64,000 nt of DNA, from positions 1,364,001 through 1,428,000 of the forward strand of contig NZ_CP066779.1 in assembly GCF_016598535.1 (NCBI RefSeq), read 5' to 3'. The translations under genes and the position numbers were made by a program. Below the pieces are notes generated by a model. It did not search any database. It had not been told where the DNA came from and saw only the letters and a program-made list of their open reading frames with translations. The stretch is from Rhodococcus sp. P-2 (GTDB taxonomy: Bacteria > Actinomycetota > Actinomycetes > Mycobacteriales > Mycobacteriaceae). Below, one piece after another: positions 18,458 to 29,098 of the stretch (position 1 is its first letter; each line of letters opens with the position of its first letter).

Positions 18458-20025
18458 ACGAGAAACAGTTGGGCGACCCGACCGCGATCGACATTCCCGC
18501 CGAGGCGGAAACGGCAGCTGCCGAGGCAGCCGAAGAGGAGCAGCCCTGGCTCCGCCTCGACCGACGCATGCTTCTGGTCCACCCCGTCAACGAAGTGGTC
18601 AAGCTGCTCCCGGTCCTGCTCGTCTCCGTTGTTCTCGGCAGCCAATCCGGGAATCACTGGTGGGGACTCGGCGTCGTCACTCTGCTCGTCGTCTTCGGTC
18701 TGTTGCGGTACTTCACCACCACGTACCGAATCGGGCCCGTTCACGTACAGCTGCGCACCGGGGTCTTCCAGAAGAAGCTGCTCTCCGTCCCGCGCAGCCG
18801 CATCCGATCCGTCGACGTCGAAGCCGGGGTCATGCACCGACTGCTCGGACTGTCGATCGTGCGCATCGGGACCGGCCAACGCGCTGGGAGCGGCCACGAT
18901 TCGAACAAGTTCGAGCTCAACGCCCTGTCGACTGCCCTGGTTCCGGACCTGCGCGCCGCACTGTTGGCCGGCGCGCAACAGGCACGAGGGCTGCAAACCC
19001 CGGGCGCTCCGGCCTCGAACGTCACCGAACCGGTCGACACCGAGATCGGACACTGGCAGCCCAGTTGGGTTCGCTACGCACCCTTTTCGTTCACCGGGAT
19101 CGCAATCATCGCAGCGATCATCGGCATCTCGTTTCAATACGGCATCGGCACTGCCGTCGCGAAATCGTCGGCGGTAAGCGACAGCTTCGACTCCCTCGAG
19201 AGCCTCGGCATCGCGCTGATGGTCGTCATCGCGCTCGTCGTGCTGCTCGTGCTGTCGAGTGCACTCGCCTGCGTCCAATACCTGATCGCGTTCGGCAACA
19301 TGAAACTCACCGACAACGGACGCATCCTGCATGTCAGTCACGGCCTGTTGAAGACTCGGCAGACCACACTCGACCGCGCCCGCCTGCGTGGCACGACGCT
19401 CAAGGAACCGCTCCTGCTGCGGCTGGCCCGCGGCGCGCGGCTCGACGCCATCATGACCGGGGTGAGCGCCGAGAAGAAGGAATCTTCACTGCTGCTGCCG
19501 CAGGGACCACGCCGGGAGGCCGAGCGAGTGATGGCCACCGTGATCGGTGATTCACGCCAGGCTTCCACCCCGCTGATCCCGCACGGCCCGGCCGCGCGCC
19601 GTCGCCGCTACACCCGGGCACTGTTTCTCGCGACAGTGGCGTTCCTGGTCTGCGTGGCGTGCGCGGCATCCGGCGTGCACGTGCCGATCTACGCGTGGTT
19701 CGGGGTCGCTGTGCTCGCGATCGGCGGCGCTGCGCTCGCCTACGACCGATACAACGGCCTCGGCCACGCAGTTCTGCCGGGGTGGTTGATCACCCGAAGC
19801 GGCTCGCTCGACCGACAGCGTCACAGTCTCGAATCCGAAGGTGTCATCGGATGGACAGTGCGCGAGACGTTCTTCCAGCGGCGCGCAGGTGTGGCAACCG
19901 TGGTCGCTGCGACGCCGGCCGGCACGGGAAGCTACGAGGTGATCGATCTCCCCGCCGAGAACGCGTGGGCCATGATCGAAGCCGTCACTCCGGGCGGTGG
20001 CGACGTCTGGGCAGGTCGTCGATGA
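18454..20025 (+). CDS. Large PH-domain membrane protein (YdbT-like)
   Basis: 523 residues with three bacterial PH-domain segments alternating with pairs of membrane helices; each PH unit shows the TTYRIGPVHVQLRTGVFQKK...RSRIRSVDVEAG type pattern. N-terminal 30 residues are Glu/Ala-rich. It overlaps the upstream YdbS-like gene by four bases (GTGA) and probably acts with it in one membrane complex. Its last 41 bases overlap the convergent hemD-like gene. Confidence 0.85.
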   Translation: MNEKQLGDPTAIDIPAEAETAAAEAAEEEQPWLRLDRRMLLVHPVNEVVKLLPVLLVSVVLGSQSGNHWWGLGVVTLLVVFGLLRYFTTTYRIGPVHVQLRTGVFQKKLLSVPRSRIRSVDVEAGVMHRLLGLSIVRIGTGQRAGSGHDSNKFELNALSTALVPDLRAALLAGAQQARGLQTPGAPASNVTEPVDTEIGHWQPSWVRYAPFSFTGIAIIAAIIGISFQYGIGTAVAKSSAVSDSFDSLESLGIALMVVIALVVLLVLSSALACVQYLIAFGNMKLTDNGRILHVSHGLLKTRQTTLDRARLRGTTLKEPLLLRLARGARLDAIMTGVSAEKKESSLLLPQGPRREAERVMATVIGDSRQASTPLIPHGPAARRRRYTRALFLATVAFLVCVACAASGVHVPIYAWFGVAVLAIGGAALAYDRYNGLGHAVLPGWLITRSGSLDRQRHSLESEGVIGWTVRETFFQRRAGVATVVAATPAGTGSYEVIDLPAENAWAMIEAVTPGGGDVWAGRR

Positions 20026-20830
20026 TGAGCCTCGCCAGCGAACCGAGACGCGATCGCTCCGGCTGGATGGTCGGAACACCGAGGAGTTCGAGCGGAGCGG
20101 CGGTCACCGGTCCGACGCAGTAGGTCGGTACCGGTCCGCGCATCGCTGCGACGAACCGCTCCAGCTCGCCCATTTCTTTTGCCGTGCTGAGCATCGAGGA
20201 GACCGCGGGGGCACTGGTGAAGGTCAGCGCGTCGATTGCACCGGAACGAACTGCAGCAACCAACGCGCGGACCGGCGACTGATCCGGCGGCCGGATCCAC
20301 CGATAGACCGACACCGGAGTGACAACCGCGCCGATGTCGGCGAGGGAGGCGCTCAGGTCCGTCAGCGGCTCCCATTCGGTGATGGTGCCGTGCAACTGAA
20401 CCGCGACGCGTAAACCGGCCACTCCCTCGCTTCCGAGGTGTGCCAGAACTTCCTCGGACGACTCGCCCGAAGGCGACCATTCCTCACGCAGTCCGGCGCC
20501 CCGGATGGCGCCCGTCGCCTTCGGGCCGCGGGCGATGATGCGCGTGCGGGCGAGAGCTCCGAGGAACTCGTCGGTCAAACCCCACGACGCGACGGCGTCG
20601 AGCCAACCTCGAAAGCCGATTCCGGTGCTGATCACGACCAATTCCGGTGGCTCGGCAATCAAAGCGGACGTCTGAGTGCGCAGGTCTCGATCGTCCACCA
20701 ACGGCAGCACATGGATCACCGGTGTTCGAACGATCTCCGCGCCTCGACGTTCGAGGAGCGTCGCAAATTCTTCGACACGCCGTTCTGCGGTCAAGGCGAT
20801 AGTCGCGCCCGCCAAATCATGTTCAGCCAC
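19985..20830 (-). CDS. hemD: Uroporphyrinogen-III synthase-like protein
   Basis: 281 residues, GTG start. The two-lobed HemD fold is visible: an N-terminal ALTAERRVEEFATLLERRGAEI segment, ELVVISTGIGFRGWLDA, and the second-lobe IDALTFTSAPAVSSML. HemD closes hydroxymethylbilane to uroporphyrinogen III in haem and cobalamin synthesis. The related mycobacterial Rv0260c carries an extra C-terminal winged helix, which is absent here. HemD is weakly conserved, so a paralogous non-catalytic role is possible. It overlaps the convergent PH-domain gene by 41 bases. Confidence 0.75.
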   Translation of the reverse strand: MAEHDLAGATIALTAERRVEEFATLLERRGAEIVRTPVIHVLPLVDDRDLRTQTSALIAEPPELVVISTGIGFRGWLDAVASWGLTDEFLGALARTRIIARGPKATGAIRGAGLREEWSPSGESSEEVLAHLGSEGVAGLRVAVQLHGTITEWEPLTDLSASLADIGAVVTPVSVYRWIRPPDQSPVRALVAAVRSGAIDALTFTSAPAVSSMLSTAKEMGELERFVAAMRGPVPTYCVGPVTAAPLELLGVPTIQPERSRLGSLARLIIDDLPRRRHRPE

Positions 20831-20881
20831 AGGCTGAGTGTCCCTTATGCACGGGTCAGTTTCCTACGCGCGCGCCGAGAA

Positions 20882-21298
20882 CTAGTGCGAACTGAGGGTG
20901 GCAAGCCTGTTGATCGCTACTTTGAAGAGGAAAACCGCGGCCGGAGCGATTGCGCCGACCAGCAGCAGGAAGGTCAGCGGGGACGAGAGCACCAGCACGT
21001 CGCCGCCTGGACCACCGACCATGCACACCAAGAACCCGACGATCCAACCGGCGAGGGGCAAGGCGGCCCTACCCGGCGTCGTAACCGTGCGGGCGGCGAT
21101 CACCAAGGCGAGGTTCGCCACCGCTGCCACGAGAATGCTGATCGGAAATGCCGTAGTACCGAGATGAGTCGGCAAGAACAGGACGGACAACACCGCGCAC
21201 AGGAACCCGTCGAAAATCAGGACGCCGAGGATGACAGGGTCGAGCCACGACAGTGACGTTCCTGTCGAAGCGCCTGTGTTGGTCTCGGCCGTGATCAT
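20882..21298 (-). CDS. Small integral membrane protein (Rv1171-like)
   Basis: 138 residues, four predicted membrane helices (roughly 22-42, 50-70, 80-97, 105-128). No functional motif. Its place between mshB and fbiC matches the mycobacterial gene Rv1171, supporting a conserved but unknown membrane function. Confidence 0.75.
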   Translation of the reverse strand: MITAETNTGASTGTSLSWLDPVILGVLIFDGFLCAVLSVLFLPTHLGTTAFPISILVAAVANLALVIAARTVTTPGRAALPLAGWIVGFLVCMVGGPGGDVLVLSSPLTFLLLVGAIAPAAVFLFKVAINRLATLSSH

Positions 21299-21390
21299 GG
21301 TTTCGATAGTGGTCTATCGACGGCTGACGCGCGAGCGCGGGGTCCCTCCCGACAAGCACCCCGGCTCGCACCCGACAAGTACGTAGTCGA

Positions 21391-21549
21391 TCAGGGAACC
21401 GGTGGGAACCCGAGCAGCGTCAGCAGATGACTTTGCTGATCTGCGAACGCGTAGAGCGATCCGTAATACATGTCGTGGTAGTAACCGGCCATCGGACGCA
21501 ACGAATCGACGAAGGCAACGATCTGGTTCTGCAGGTCCCAGTTGTACAT
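21391..21549 (-). CDS. 52-residue protein of unknown function
   Basis: Opens with MYNWDLQNQIVAF and ends LLGFPPVP; rich in aromatic residues, with the patch YYHDMYYGSLY. A GGGGGCTGAAGAA ribosome binding site precedes the ATG, and codon third positions are strongly GC, as in real genes here. No signal peptide or known domain. It lies between mshB and the Rv1171-like gene on the same strand, so it may belong to the lpqW-mshB transcript. Confidence 0.55.
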   Translation of the reverse strand: MYNWDLQNQIVAFVDSLRPMAGYYHDMYYGSLYAFADQQSHLLTLLGFPPVP

Positions 21550-21656
21550 TTCTTCAGCCCCCAGGCTTTGCTGTCACCGAAAGGACCACCCATCCGGTGA
21601 CACGCATCACACACCACTACGGCGTCGATCGCAATGCCTGCCAGCCGACGCCCAGG

Positions 21657-22541
21657 TCAGCTGTGCAGCCCGCCGAACAGATCGCTCTCACGACCGTCCT
21701 CACCCACCGGACCGAGCGTGCCGGCGGCCAATACGAAATGCTCGACCGTCAGGATCGGTTGAACCACGTTGTTCGACAGTGCGAACTCGGCTCCGCTCGG
21801 GGCTACCGTCACCTGAGTGGCGTGGGCGCTCAATGCCCTCGCCTTCGCGTCCATGACGCCTCGAACGTCGATCGCCGTCGTCACGTCTCCGTCGTCGACG
21901 CTCGGCAATTCCCCGGGCTCGGGCAGACGCCACTTTTCCGGGAACTCGGAAATTGCCGCGATGCCGCGTTCGAGTCCGCTGCGCTCGGTCACGGTCCAAT
22001 AGAACTTCGGAGTCGACCACGGCTCGCCCGTCTCGGGATACGCGGTCGTTGCGGCAGCTTCCACGGCCGCGGTCGTGATCGCGTGCGCCTGGATGTGATC
22101 CGGGTGCCCGTAGCCTCCGTTGGGGTCGTACGTGATCACGACGTGCGGCCGAATCTCACGAATGACGGCGACCACCGCGCCGACTGCCTCGTCGAGTCGA
22201 GCATTGACAAAAGCACGGGGATTGGCGGCCGAAGGTGTGCCGATCATTCCGGAATCGCGATACCGCCCGGCACCGGCGAGGAAGCGGGGAGCGGCACTGC
22301 CCAAAGCCGACAAAGCAGCACTCAGTTCCGCGATCCGGTAGCCACCGAGTTGATCGGCCTCGGAAGCCACGAGCCCGGCCCACGCGTCACCGATCACTTC
22401 GCCTTCCTCCCCCAACGTGCAGGTGAGGACCGTGACCTCGGCGCTTTCGGACGCGTATCGCGCGATGGTGCCGCCGGTGGTGATCGTTTCGTCGTCCGGA
22501 TGTGCGTGCACCAACAGAAGTCGCTTCGCCGACGCGGTCAC
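21657..22541 (-). CDS. mshB: N-acetyl-1-D-myo-inositol-2-amino-2-deoxy-glucopyranoside deacetylase
   Basis: 294-residue zinc deacetylase making GlcN-inositol, the third-step intermediate of mycothiol, the major thiol of actinobacteria. The zinc motif VHAHPDDE is at residues 11-18 (His14, Asp17) and the third ligand is in GYGHPDH. CTLGEEGEVIGDAWA is typical of MshB. The GTG start overlaps the lpqW stop as GTGA, which also fits the family N-terminus; the upstream open frame is antisense noise. lpqW-mshB order is conserved with M. tuberculosis. Confidence 0.95.
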   Translation of the reverse strand: MTASAKRLLLVHAHPDDETITTGGTIARYASESAEVTVLTCTLGEEGEVIGDAWAGLVASEADQLGGYRIAELSAALSALGSAAPRFLAGAGRYRDSGMIGTPSAANPRAFVNARLDEAVGAVVAVIREIRPHVVITYDPNGGYGHPDHIQAHAITTAAVEAAATTAYPETGEPWSTPKFYWTVTERSGLERGIAAISEFPEKWRLPEPGELPSVDDGDVTTAIDVRGVMDAKARALSAHATQVTVAPSGAEFALSNNVVQPILTVEHFVLAAGTLGPVGEDGRESDLFGGLHS

Positions 22542-24322
22542 TTTGCCACCCTCACCCAGTCCGTAGCGTTTCCGAATATCCCTACCTGCACCGGGCCGTC
22601 GAGTACGACGCCCTCGACGCCGGTACCGACTGCGACCAGCGCCCGTGACTGCACGATCGGCAATACCGCCGCAAGATCCCACAGCTTGGGCTCCGCATCG
22701 TTGATCAACGATCCGAGATCCCCGACTCCACTGAGCGCTTCGTCGATCCGACCTTGTAGCGCAGGATCACACAGCCCGGACAGATTGCTCGGGGCCTCGA
22801 CGCTTGTCGTTCGGACCGGCTCCGGCGTCTGCGACGGCGTCGGTGCGGGCACCACCGAAGCCGGCGCAGGAACGGAAGGTGCTGTCGGGCAACTGAACCG
22901 GGAGGCCAGTGACGTCGCCGTGTCGGCGCCCGCTCGGCTCCACCCGACGATCATGTCGACGCGTCCTGTAGTCAGATCCTCGCCGTAGAGCTCCTCCGGC
23001 GGCACCGATTCGACGGTCGCCAGGATTCCCACGTCACGCAATTCGTCGGCAGCGGTGTTTGCCACGGCGATCGCGATGTCGTCGTTTTCGGGAGCGCCGA
23101 TCAGCAGTGTCAGCTGAGCGCCGTCCCGAACGATCGATCCGACCGTTCCAGTGCCCGTGACGATTCCGGTGGGCGGTGCCGTCAGGTAGCCGGCTGCGGT
23201 CAGCTCGCCCAGCGCCTGCTCTCTGGTCGGTTTCGGCGGCGCGGTGGGCGCATATCCCGGATCCGACGGAGCGAGGATCTGAGCTTTCACCGGGGCGGAC
23301 GCCGATTCACTCCCGGCCGCCACTACGGCGAGCAGGTCCGGATCGAGCAGTCCCAGAACACCTTTACGCACCCGAACGTCGGCGAAGTTCTTGCTGCGCC
23401 CGTTGACGTTGATGTCGAGAGTGCGCGGAACGTAGGAGAAAGCCGTACTGACACCCGGGATGGCAGACAGCTGGATATCCGTGGCGCTACCCGAATGAAC
23501 TTGCGCCACTTGAGCATCGTCGGTACGCAGTGCGTCCGCCAACTGCGAAGCCGTTCCTCCGCGTCGCAGAACTATCTGATCCGGATCCGAAGGCTTGCCC
23601 CAGAATCGGTCGTTACGTTCGAGCACGATTTCGTCCCGGCCACGATCGACCGAGCGCACGTGAAAGTGGGCTCCCGACACCGGAATCCCCTCACTCAAAC
23701 CGGTGCTGAAACCGCCGGGAGTGTCCTTGATCAGGTGCGAGGGAAGAATATCGGTGAACAACTCTCGCCACGCCGGATACGGCGCACGCATCACGACGTT
23801 GACCGTCTTGCCACCGCCGGAGGAGTTCACGTCGTCGATCATCTGATAGCCCGCGGGATTGACCACGCCGGGAACCGAGATCATCTGCTGCCACAGGTAG
23901 CGAAAGTCTTCTGCCGCAATGGGAGCACCGTCCGACCATTGGGCTTCGTTGCGCAGTTGGTAGCGAACCGTGAACGGGGCCTGCGACGTCACTTCAGCCG
24001 AAACGAGGAAAGAGTCGTCGATCGCCCACTCCGTCGCACCAGGCTGCGTCGGCGAATTGATCGGACGAAATGCACTGGGCAATACGAGGTTGCCGACTGC
24101 GGAGTTGACCGGCGATTGATCCGCGAGCAGGTGCGGGTTGAATCCGCCTCCTACCTCGTCGATTGCCACAGTGACTTGCTTCATCGCCGGAACGACCGGA
24201 GTCGGTGTGGGCTTGACGGTTTCGGTGCTCTCGACCGGAGGCGGCGGATCGGCTGTACATGCAGTCAGCGACAACGCCGTCACTGCCACTGCCAACGCCA
24301 GGTAGCGACGTCCTGAGGCCAC
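22538..24322 (-). CDS. lpqW: Lipoprotein LpqW (solute-binding fold)
   Basis: 594 residues from a GTG preceded by GGAAGGAAT; a further ATG at 24397 would add 25 basic residues. A signal peptide ends in a lipobox LTAC. The mature protein has the SBP_bac_5 (oligopeptide-binding) fold: FRPINSPTQPGATEWAIDDSF, WSDGAPIAAEDFRYLWQQM. In mycobacteria LpqW regulates the branching between phosphatidylinositol mannosides and lipoarabinomannan rather than importing peptides. A Pro/Thr-rich linker follows the lipid anchor. The stop overlaps mshB. Confidence 0.9.
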   Translation of the reverse strand: MASGRRYLALAVAVTALSLTACTADPPPPVESTETVKPTPTPVVPAMKQVTVAIDEVGGGFNPHLLADQSPVNSAVGNLVLPSAFRPINSPTQPGATEWAIDDSFLVSAEVTSQAPFTVRYQLRNEAQWSDGAPIAAEDFRYLWQQMISVPGVVNPAGYQMIDDVNSSGGGKTVNVVMRAPYPAWRELFTDILPSHLIKDTPGGFSTGLSEGIPVSGAHFHVRSVDRGRDEIVLERNDRFWGKPSDPDQIVLRRGGTASQLADALRTDDAQVAQVHSGSATDIQLSAIPGVSTAFSYVPRTLDINVNGRSKNFADVRVRKGVLGLLDPDLLAVVAAGSESASAPVKAQILAPSDPGYAPTAPPKPTREQALGELTAAGYLTAPPTGIVTGTGTVGSIVRDGAQLTLLIGAPENDDIAIAVANTAADELRDVGILATVESVPPEELYGEDLTTGRVDMIVGWSRAGADTATSLASRFSCPTAPSVPAPASVVPAPTPSQTPEPVRTTSVEAPSNLSGLCDPALQGRIDEALSGVGDLGSLINDAEPKLWDLAAVLPIVQSRALVAVGTGVEGVVLDGPVQVGIFGNATDWVRVAK

Positions 24323-24472
24323 AGACAATTCCTTCCGTACGGGGCCGCGTCGCCCCTTCGCGCTCGATTTCCCGGCAGAACTTTGCCCGGAAACCATGAA
24401 GGCGAATGTACCTTTCCGCCGAAAACTCGGCTGAAAGGCACATCCGCCTGTCAGGTTGTAACCGACGAAAGA

Positions 24473-26380
<1,908 letters not shown>

Positions 26381-26634
26381 GCGATGGCTCTCCTGGCTGA
26401 GTTGATTCGGCCACGCGAAAGTCAAGTCGCACGGCTCTTCTGGTGGCCGCTGCACGAGTGTGTGATCCGAATCAGGGCACGAATCGCCTGAGAAGGCACC
26501 GCGGCCTAGTAAATACTACTCGCTCCGGGCGGATACTCCTGCATTGTGCGGCCTCTATCACCGCTCCCACCAGCCAATAGTGATCTGCACCACGCCGAAG
26601 CGCGTAGGATTACGACCTGGAGAAACAGGGTGTT

Positions 26635-26653
26635 TAAGGGTACGCTAACCTCG
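26635..26653 (+). promoter_or_regulatory. Possible DtxR/IdeR-like box
   Basis: TAAGGGTACGCTAACCTCG matches the 19-base IdeR consensus TTAGGTTAGGCTAACCTAA at 14 positions, with a perfect CTAACCT right half. It lies 52 bases upstream of the small Cys-rich basic protein gene. This is a by-eye match below the usual cutoff. Confidence 0.35.
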
Positions 26654-26704
26654 TTCCAAGAGCGGGCTCTCCGCCGTAGTGAAACAGGAAAGCCGCAGCG
26701 TCAC

Positions 26705-26881
26705 ATGGGAAAAGTCAAGGCAAGCAAGGTCTCGCAGCTCAAGCCGAAGAAGAAGTGCTGCCGCAAGAAGACCCGGTGCATCAAGTGCCCCGTCGTCATC
26801 ATGCGGATGAAGAAGCTCGAGAACGAGGGCGCATCCAAGAAGGAACTGAAAGCGGGTCTCAAGAAGGCTCGTGCGGCGTAA
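26705..26881 (+). CDS. Small basic Cys-rich protein
   Basis: 58 residues, very rich in Lys/Arg (about 20 of 58). A Cys cluster KKCCRKKTRCIKCPVV gives a CC-x5-C-x2-C pattern that could bind zinc, followed by a basic helix (MRMKKLENEGASKKELK). It may be a nucleic-acid- or ribosome-associated small protein, but this is inference. The long 5' region (325 bases to typA) holds the possible iron box. Its last 23 bases overlap the convergent mutT2. Confidence 0.8.
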   Translation: MGKVKASKVSQLKPKKKCCRKKTRCIKCPVVIMRMKKLENEGASKKELKAGLKKARAA

Positions 26882-27284
26882 GCGCGCTCAATTCCTCGAG
26901 TAGCTCAGGGATCCAGGCTCGATCGTTGTCGACCAGATCCATCGACAACAGTTCTTCGGCGTCGACCCACCTCAACTGAGAGTGCTCGAGCGCGACCGGT
27001 TCGCCGGACACCAACTCCGCCCGGTACGCCCGCAACACCATCCCCCGCGACAGCGGCACATCGACGCCGATTCTGGCTCCGCATCGAACCTCTACTGCGA
27101 GTTCCTCACGCAATTCGCGAACCAAAGCACTCTGCGGCGATTCGAACTCCTCGACCTTCCCGCCCGGCAGTTCCCAGCGCCCGGCCAACGCCGGCGGTCG
27201 CGTCCGCTGCGCGAGTAGCAGCCTTCCCCCGTGGAAGATTGCACCGGCGACAACTTCCCGATCCCTTGCAGGTGCATCACTCAT
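26859..27284 (-). CDS. mutT2: Nudix hydrolase MutT2-like
   Basis: 141 residues from the ATG at 27284. The complete Nudix box GGKVEEFESPQSALVRELREEL (glycines, Glu pairs and REXXEE) is near residue 40-62. MutT2 enzymes hydrolyse oxidised or modified nucleotides such as dCTP derivatives; position next to the pterin dehydratase gene matches the mycobacterial Rv1160-Rv1159A order. Divergent from that gene with a 16-base gap. Confidence 0.9.
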   Translation of the reverse strand: MSDAPARDREVVAGAIFHGGRLLLAQRTRPPALAGRWELPGGKVEEFESPQSALVRELREELAVEVRCGARIGVDVPLSRGMVLRAYRAELVSGEPVALEHSQLRWVDAEELLSMDLVDNDRAWIPELLEELSALTPHEPS

Positions 27285-27300
27285 CGCACCATGATGGGGT

Positions 27301-27603
27301 ATGGCCACTTTGTTGCCCGACTCCGCAATCCAAAGCGCTCTCGACGAACTGCCGACCTGGCAACTGTCGCCGGGGACGATCACTCGCACGGTCGAGTCTG
27401 CGACGTTCCCGGACGCCATCGCGCTTCTCCAACGCATCGCAGCAGTCGCCGAGGCCGCGGATCACCATCCCGACATCGACGTTCGCTGGCGAAAGGTCAC
27501 GTACACGCTTTCGACGCACTCGGCGGGCGGTCTCACAGAACTGGACTTCGACCTTGCCCGTCGAATTGACGTACTTGTCGACGATTCGGTCCGATTTGAC
27601 TGA
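27301..27603 (+). CDS. Pterin-4-alpha-carbinolamine dehydratase
   Basis: 100-residue PCD/DCoH protein. The active-site stretch AEAADHHPDIDVRWRKVTYTLSTH contains the His pair and the Trp-type residue of the family. It dehydrates carbinolamine pterins and may also act as a small dimerisation cofactor. Normal length; divergent from mutT2. Confidence 0.93.
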   Translation: MATLLPDSAIQSALDELPTWQLSPGTITRTVESATFPDAIALLQRIAAVAEAADHHPDIDVRWRKVTYTLSTHSAGGLTELDFDLARRIDVLVDDSVRFD

Positions 27604-27855
27604 TCTTCCGATGAACAAACCTCGCAATCTGACGTAACAGTTGCATCAACTTTCACATAGATCACTTCAGTCACAGGTATGGTCGCCGTAAATCACGATC
27701 GAGGCCGGTCATGCCATAGACTCCCCCGGTGCGTAGCTGCTCAGCAACTGAACAGCTGTACAACCCGGGGGCTCTGTACCTAGAGTGACCCCTCGAGCCG
27801 TCAAACGCGGAGCTCGCCTAGGCGCCCGCGCGGTATGACTAAGGATGGGGAAACA

Positions 27856-28617
27856 GTGCTTCGAACCCGAGGTATGCGAAAGGCGTTCACCGCCGTCGCT
27901 ATTGCCGCAGTAGCAGGACTGGCATTGCCGGCACAGGCAATGGCCGATCCGGCAGCACCGCCCGCACCCGAAAGTGTGCCGATCGAGTTCCTCGCATCGT
28001 TTGCGCCCGCCATCATCGGCGCCGCTGCCGGTCCGGCTGACGTCGCCGGCGGCCCGCAGCAAGCCTTGCTCGACCAGGCTCGCGCGATCCTGAACTCCCC
28101 CGGCATTCCGCCCGAGATCAAGGCCACCCTCGAGAAGGTCATCACCTTCCTCGACGGCAGTGGTGGCGGCGGACCGGAAATCCCGAACGAGAACGCTCCC
28201 GTCATCGCGCAGTTCCTGTACCCGACGCTCGGCAAGGGTTGCATCTCGGCCACCGCCGATTCGGTCGGAACCGCGCTTGCTGTTCCGGGCCCGGCTCACC
28301 TGCCTCCTCCCGGCCTCGCTGCCGGTCAGGCCGGCTTCGTCTTCACCGCTCTCGGAACTGCTCCCGCGGTCGACGACCAGCCGGTGCCGATGACCGTCAC
28401 CTGGGTCAACATCGACAACCAGCGCAGCGCCACCCAGAACCTGACCAACGCCGCGCGCATCAACCCGGACGGCCCCGCCACTCTGTCGGCTATCGCCGAC
28501 ACCGGTCCCGGACGCGTCCTCTCGGTGATCAGCGGCTCGCTGACCACCCAGCCGGAAGGCGCAGATCGCATCACCTGCAGCTTCCTTCCGACCGTGGGCA
28601 TGTTCGCGGTAGCTTGA
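27856..28617 (+). CDS. Secreted Ala/Pro-rich protein (Rv1157c/Rv1158c-like)
   Basis: 253 residues from a GTG preceded by GGGGAAACA. A signal peptide of ~30 residues ends at AQAMA, then a mature part begins DPAAPPAPESVP. Two Cys (KGCIS and ITCSF) may form a disulfide. Resembles the Ala/Pro-rich secreted Rv1157c/Rv1158c proteins near mutT2 in M. tuberculosis. Function unknown; extracellular or cell wall location is inferred from the signal peptide. A perfect terminator follows. Confidence 0.85.
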   Translation: MLRTRGMRKAFTAVAIAAVAGLALPAQAMADPAAPPAPESVPIEFLASFAPAIIGAAAGPADVAGGPQQALLDQARAILNSPGIPPEIKATLEKVITFLDGSGGGGPEIPNENAPVIAQFLYPTLGKGCISATADSVGTALAVPGPAHLPPPGLAAGQAGFVFTALGTAPAVDDQPVPMTVTWVNIDNQRSATQNLTNAARINPDGPATLSAIADTGPGRVLSVISGSLTTQPEGADRITCSFLPTVGMFAVA

Positions 28618-28633
28618 TCGAAGTCTTGTGACA

Positions 28634-28665
28634 GGGACCCGCCGAAATTTCGGCGGGTCCCTTTT
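28634..28665 (+). terminator. Perfect rho-independent terminator
   Basis: A 14-bp stem (GGGACCCGCCGAAA and its exact complement) is followed by TTTT. It ends the transcript of the secreted Ala/Pro-rich protein 16 bases after the stop codon. Confidence 0.9.
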
Positions 28666-28696
28666 GCATCTCCGATCACCGTGATAGACCCGATAG

Positions 28697-29098
28697 ATGG
28701 GACATCTACGAGTGGACATCACGCATGGCCGTCGAGAGCGGAAATCACGCCCAGACGACCAGTCGATACGGTCGCACAAGTCGACGCGATCGATACTGTC
28801 CATCCGATCCGAAGGGTCCATTCTCTCGATCGGATCGGCGTACTCGATTCTCTCGATCGGTAGCGTCGGCTCTTTTCTTTCCATCGGAAGCATCGGATCT
28901 ACGGCATCGGTGCTGAGTTCGGGGTCTTTCGCCAGTCTCGGGTCGGCGCTGTCCGGTCTCTCACGCTGGTCGTTGCTGTCCTGGCGTGGAAATCATGCAG
29001 CCCCCGAAGAACACCCGAAACTTGTTGTCATTGCGCCGGAATCGGATTCGAGCGACCCGAACCCCTCACTGCGGTCGGTTTCGCACTCTCAGACCTGA
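28697..29098 (+). CDS. Ser-x-x triplet repeat protein (25 consecutive units)
   Basis: 133 residues. Residues 23-97 have Ser at every third position without a break (Ser23, 26, 29 ... 95, 25 in all), most often as SILSIG or SxGS. The serines are written with all six codons, so the period is kept at the protein level, not by recent DNA duplication. The N-terminus is Arg-rich (THGRRERKSRP) with no signal peptide; the C-terminus is charged and ends RSVSHSQT. Similar SIGS-rich proteins occur in rhodococci and related genera; the function is unknown. It follows a strong terminator and ends by overlapping the convergent MarR gene by 10 bases. Confidence 0.7.
   Translation: MGHLRVDITHGRRERKSRPDDQSIRSHKSTRSILSIRSEGSILSIGSAYSILSIGSVGSFLSIGSIGSTASVLSSGSFASLGSALSGLSRWSLLSWRGNHAAPEEHPKLVVIAPESDSSDPNPSLRSVSHSQT

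Noticed and set aside
21402-22988. 528-residue plus-strand frame across mshB
   Set aside because: Antisense to mshB and lpqW with no ribosome binding site or domain.
27709-28893. Long minus-strand frame antisense to the secreted protein and the Ser-x-x gene
   Set aside because: Its Ile-Glu-Arg repeats are just the reverse reading of the TCGATC-rich Ser codons; it crosses the perfect terminator.
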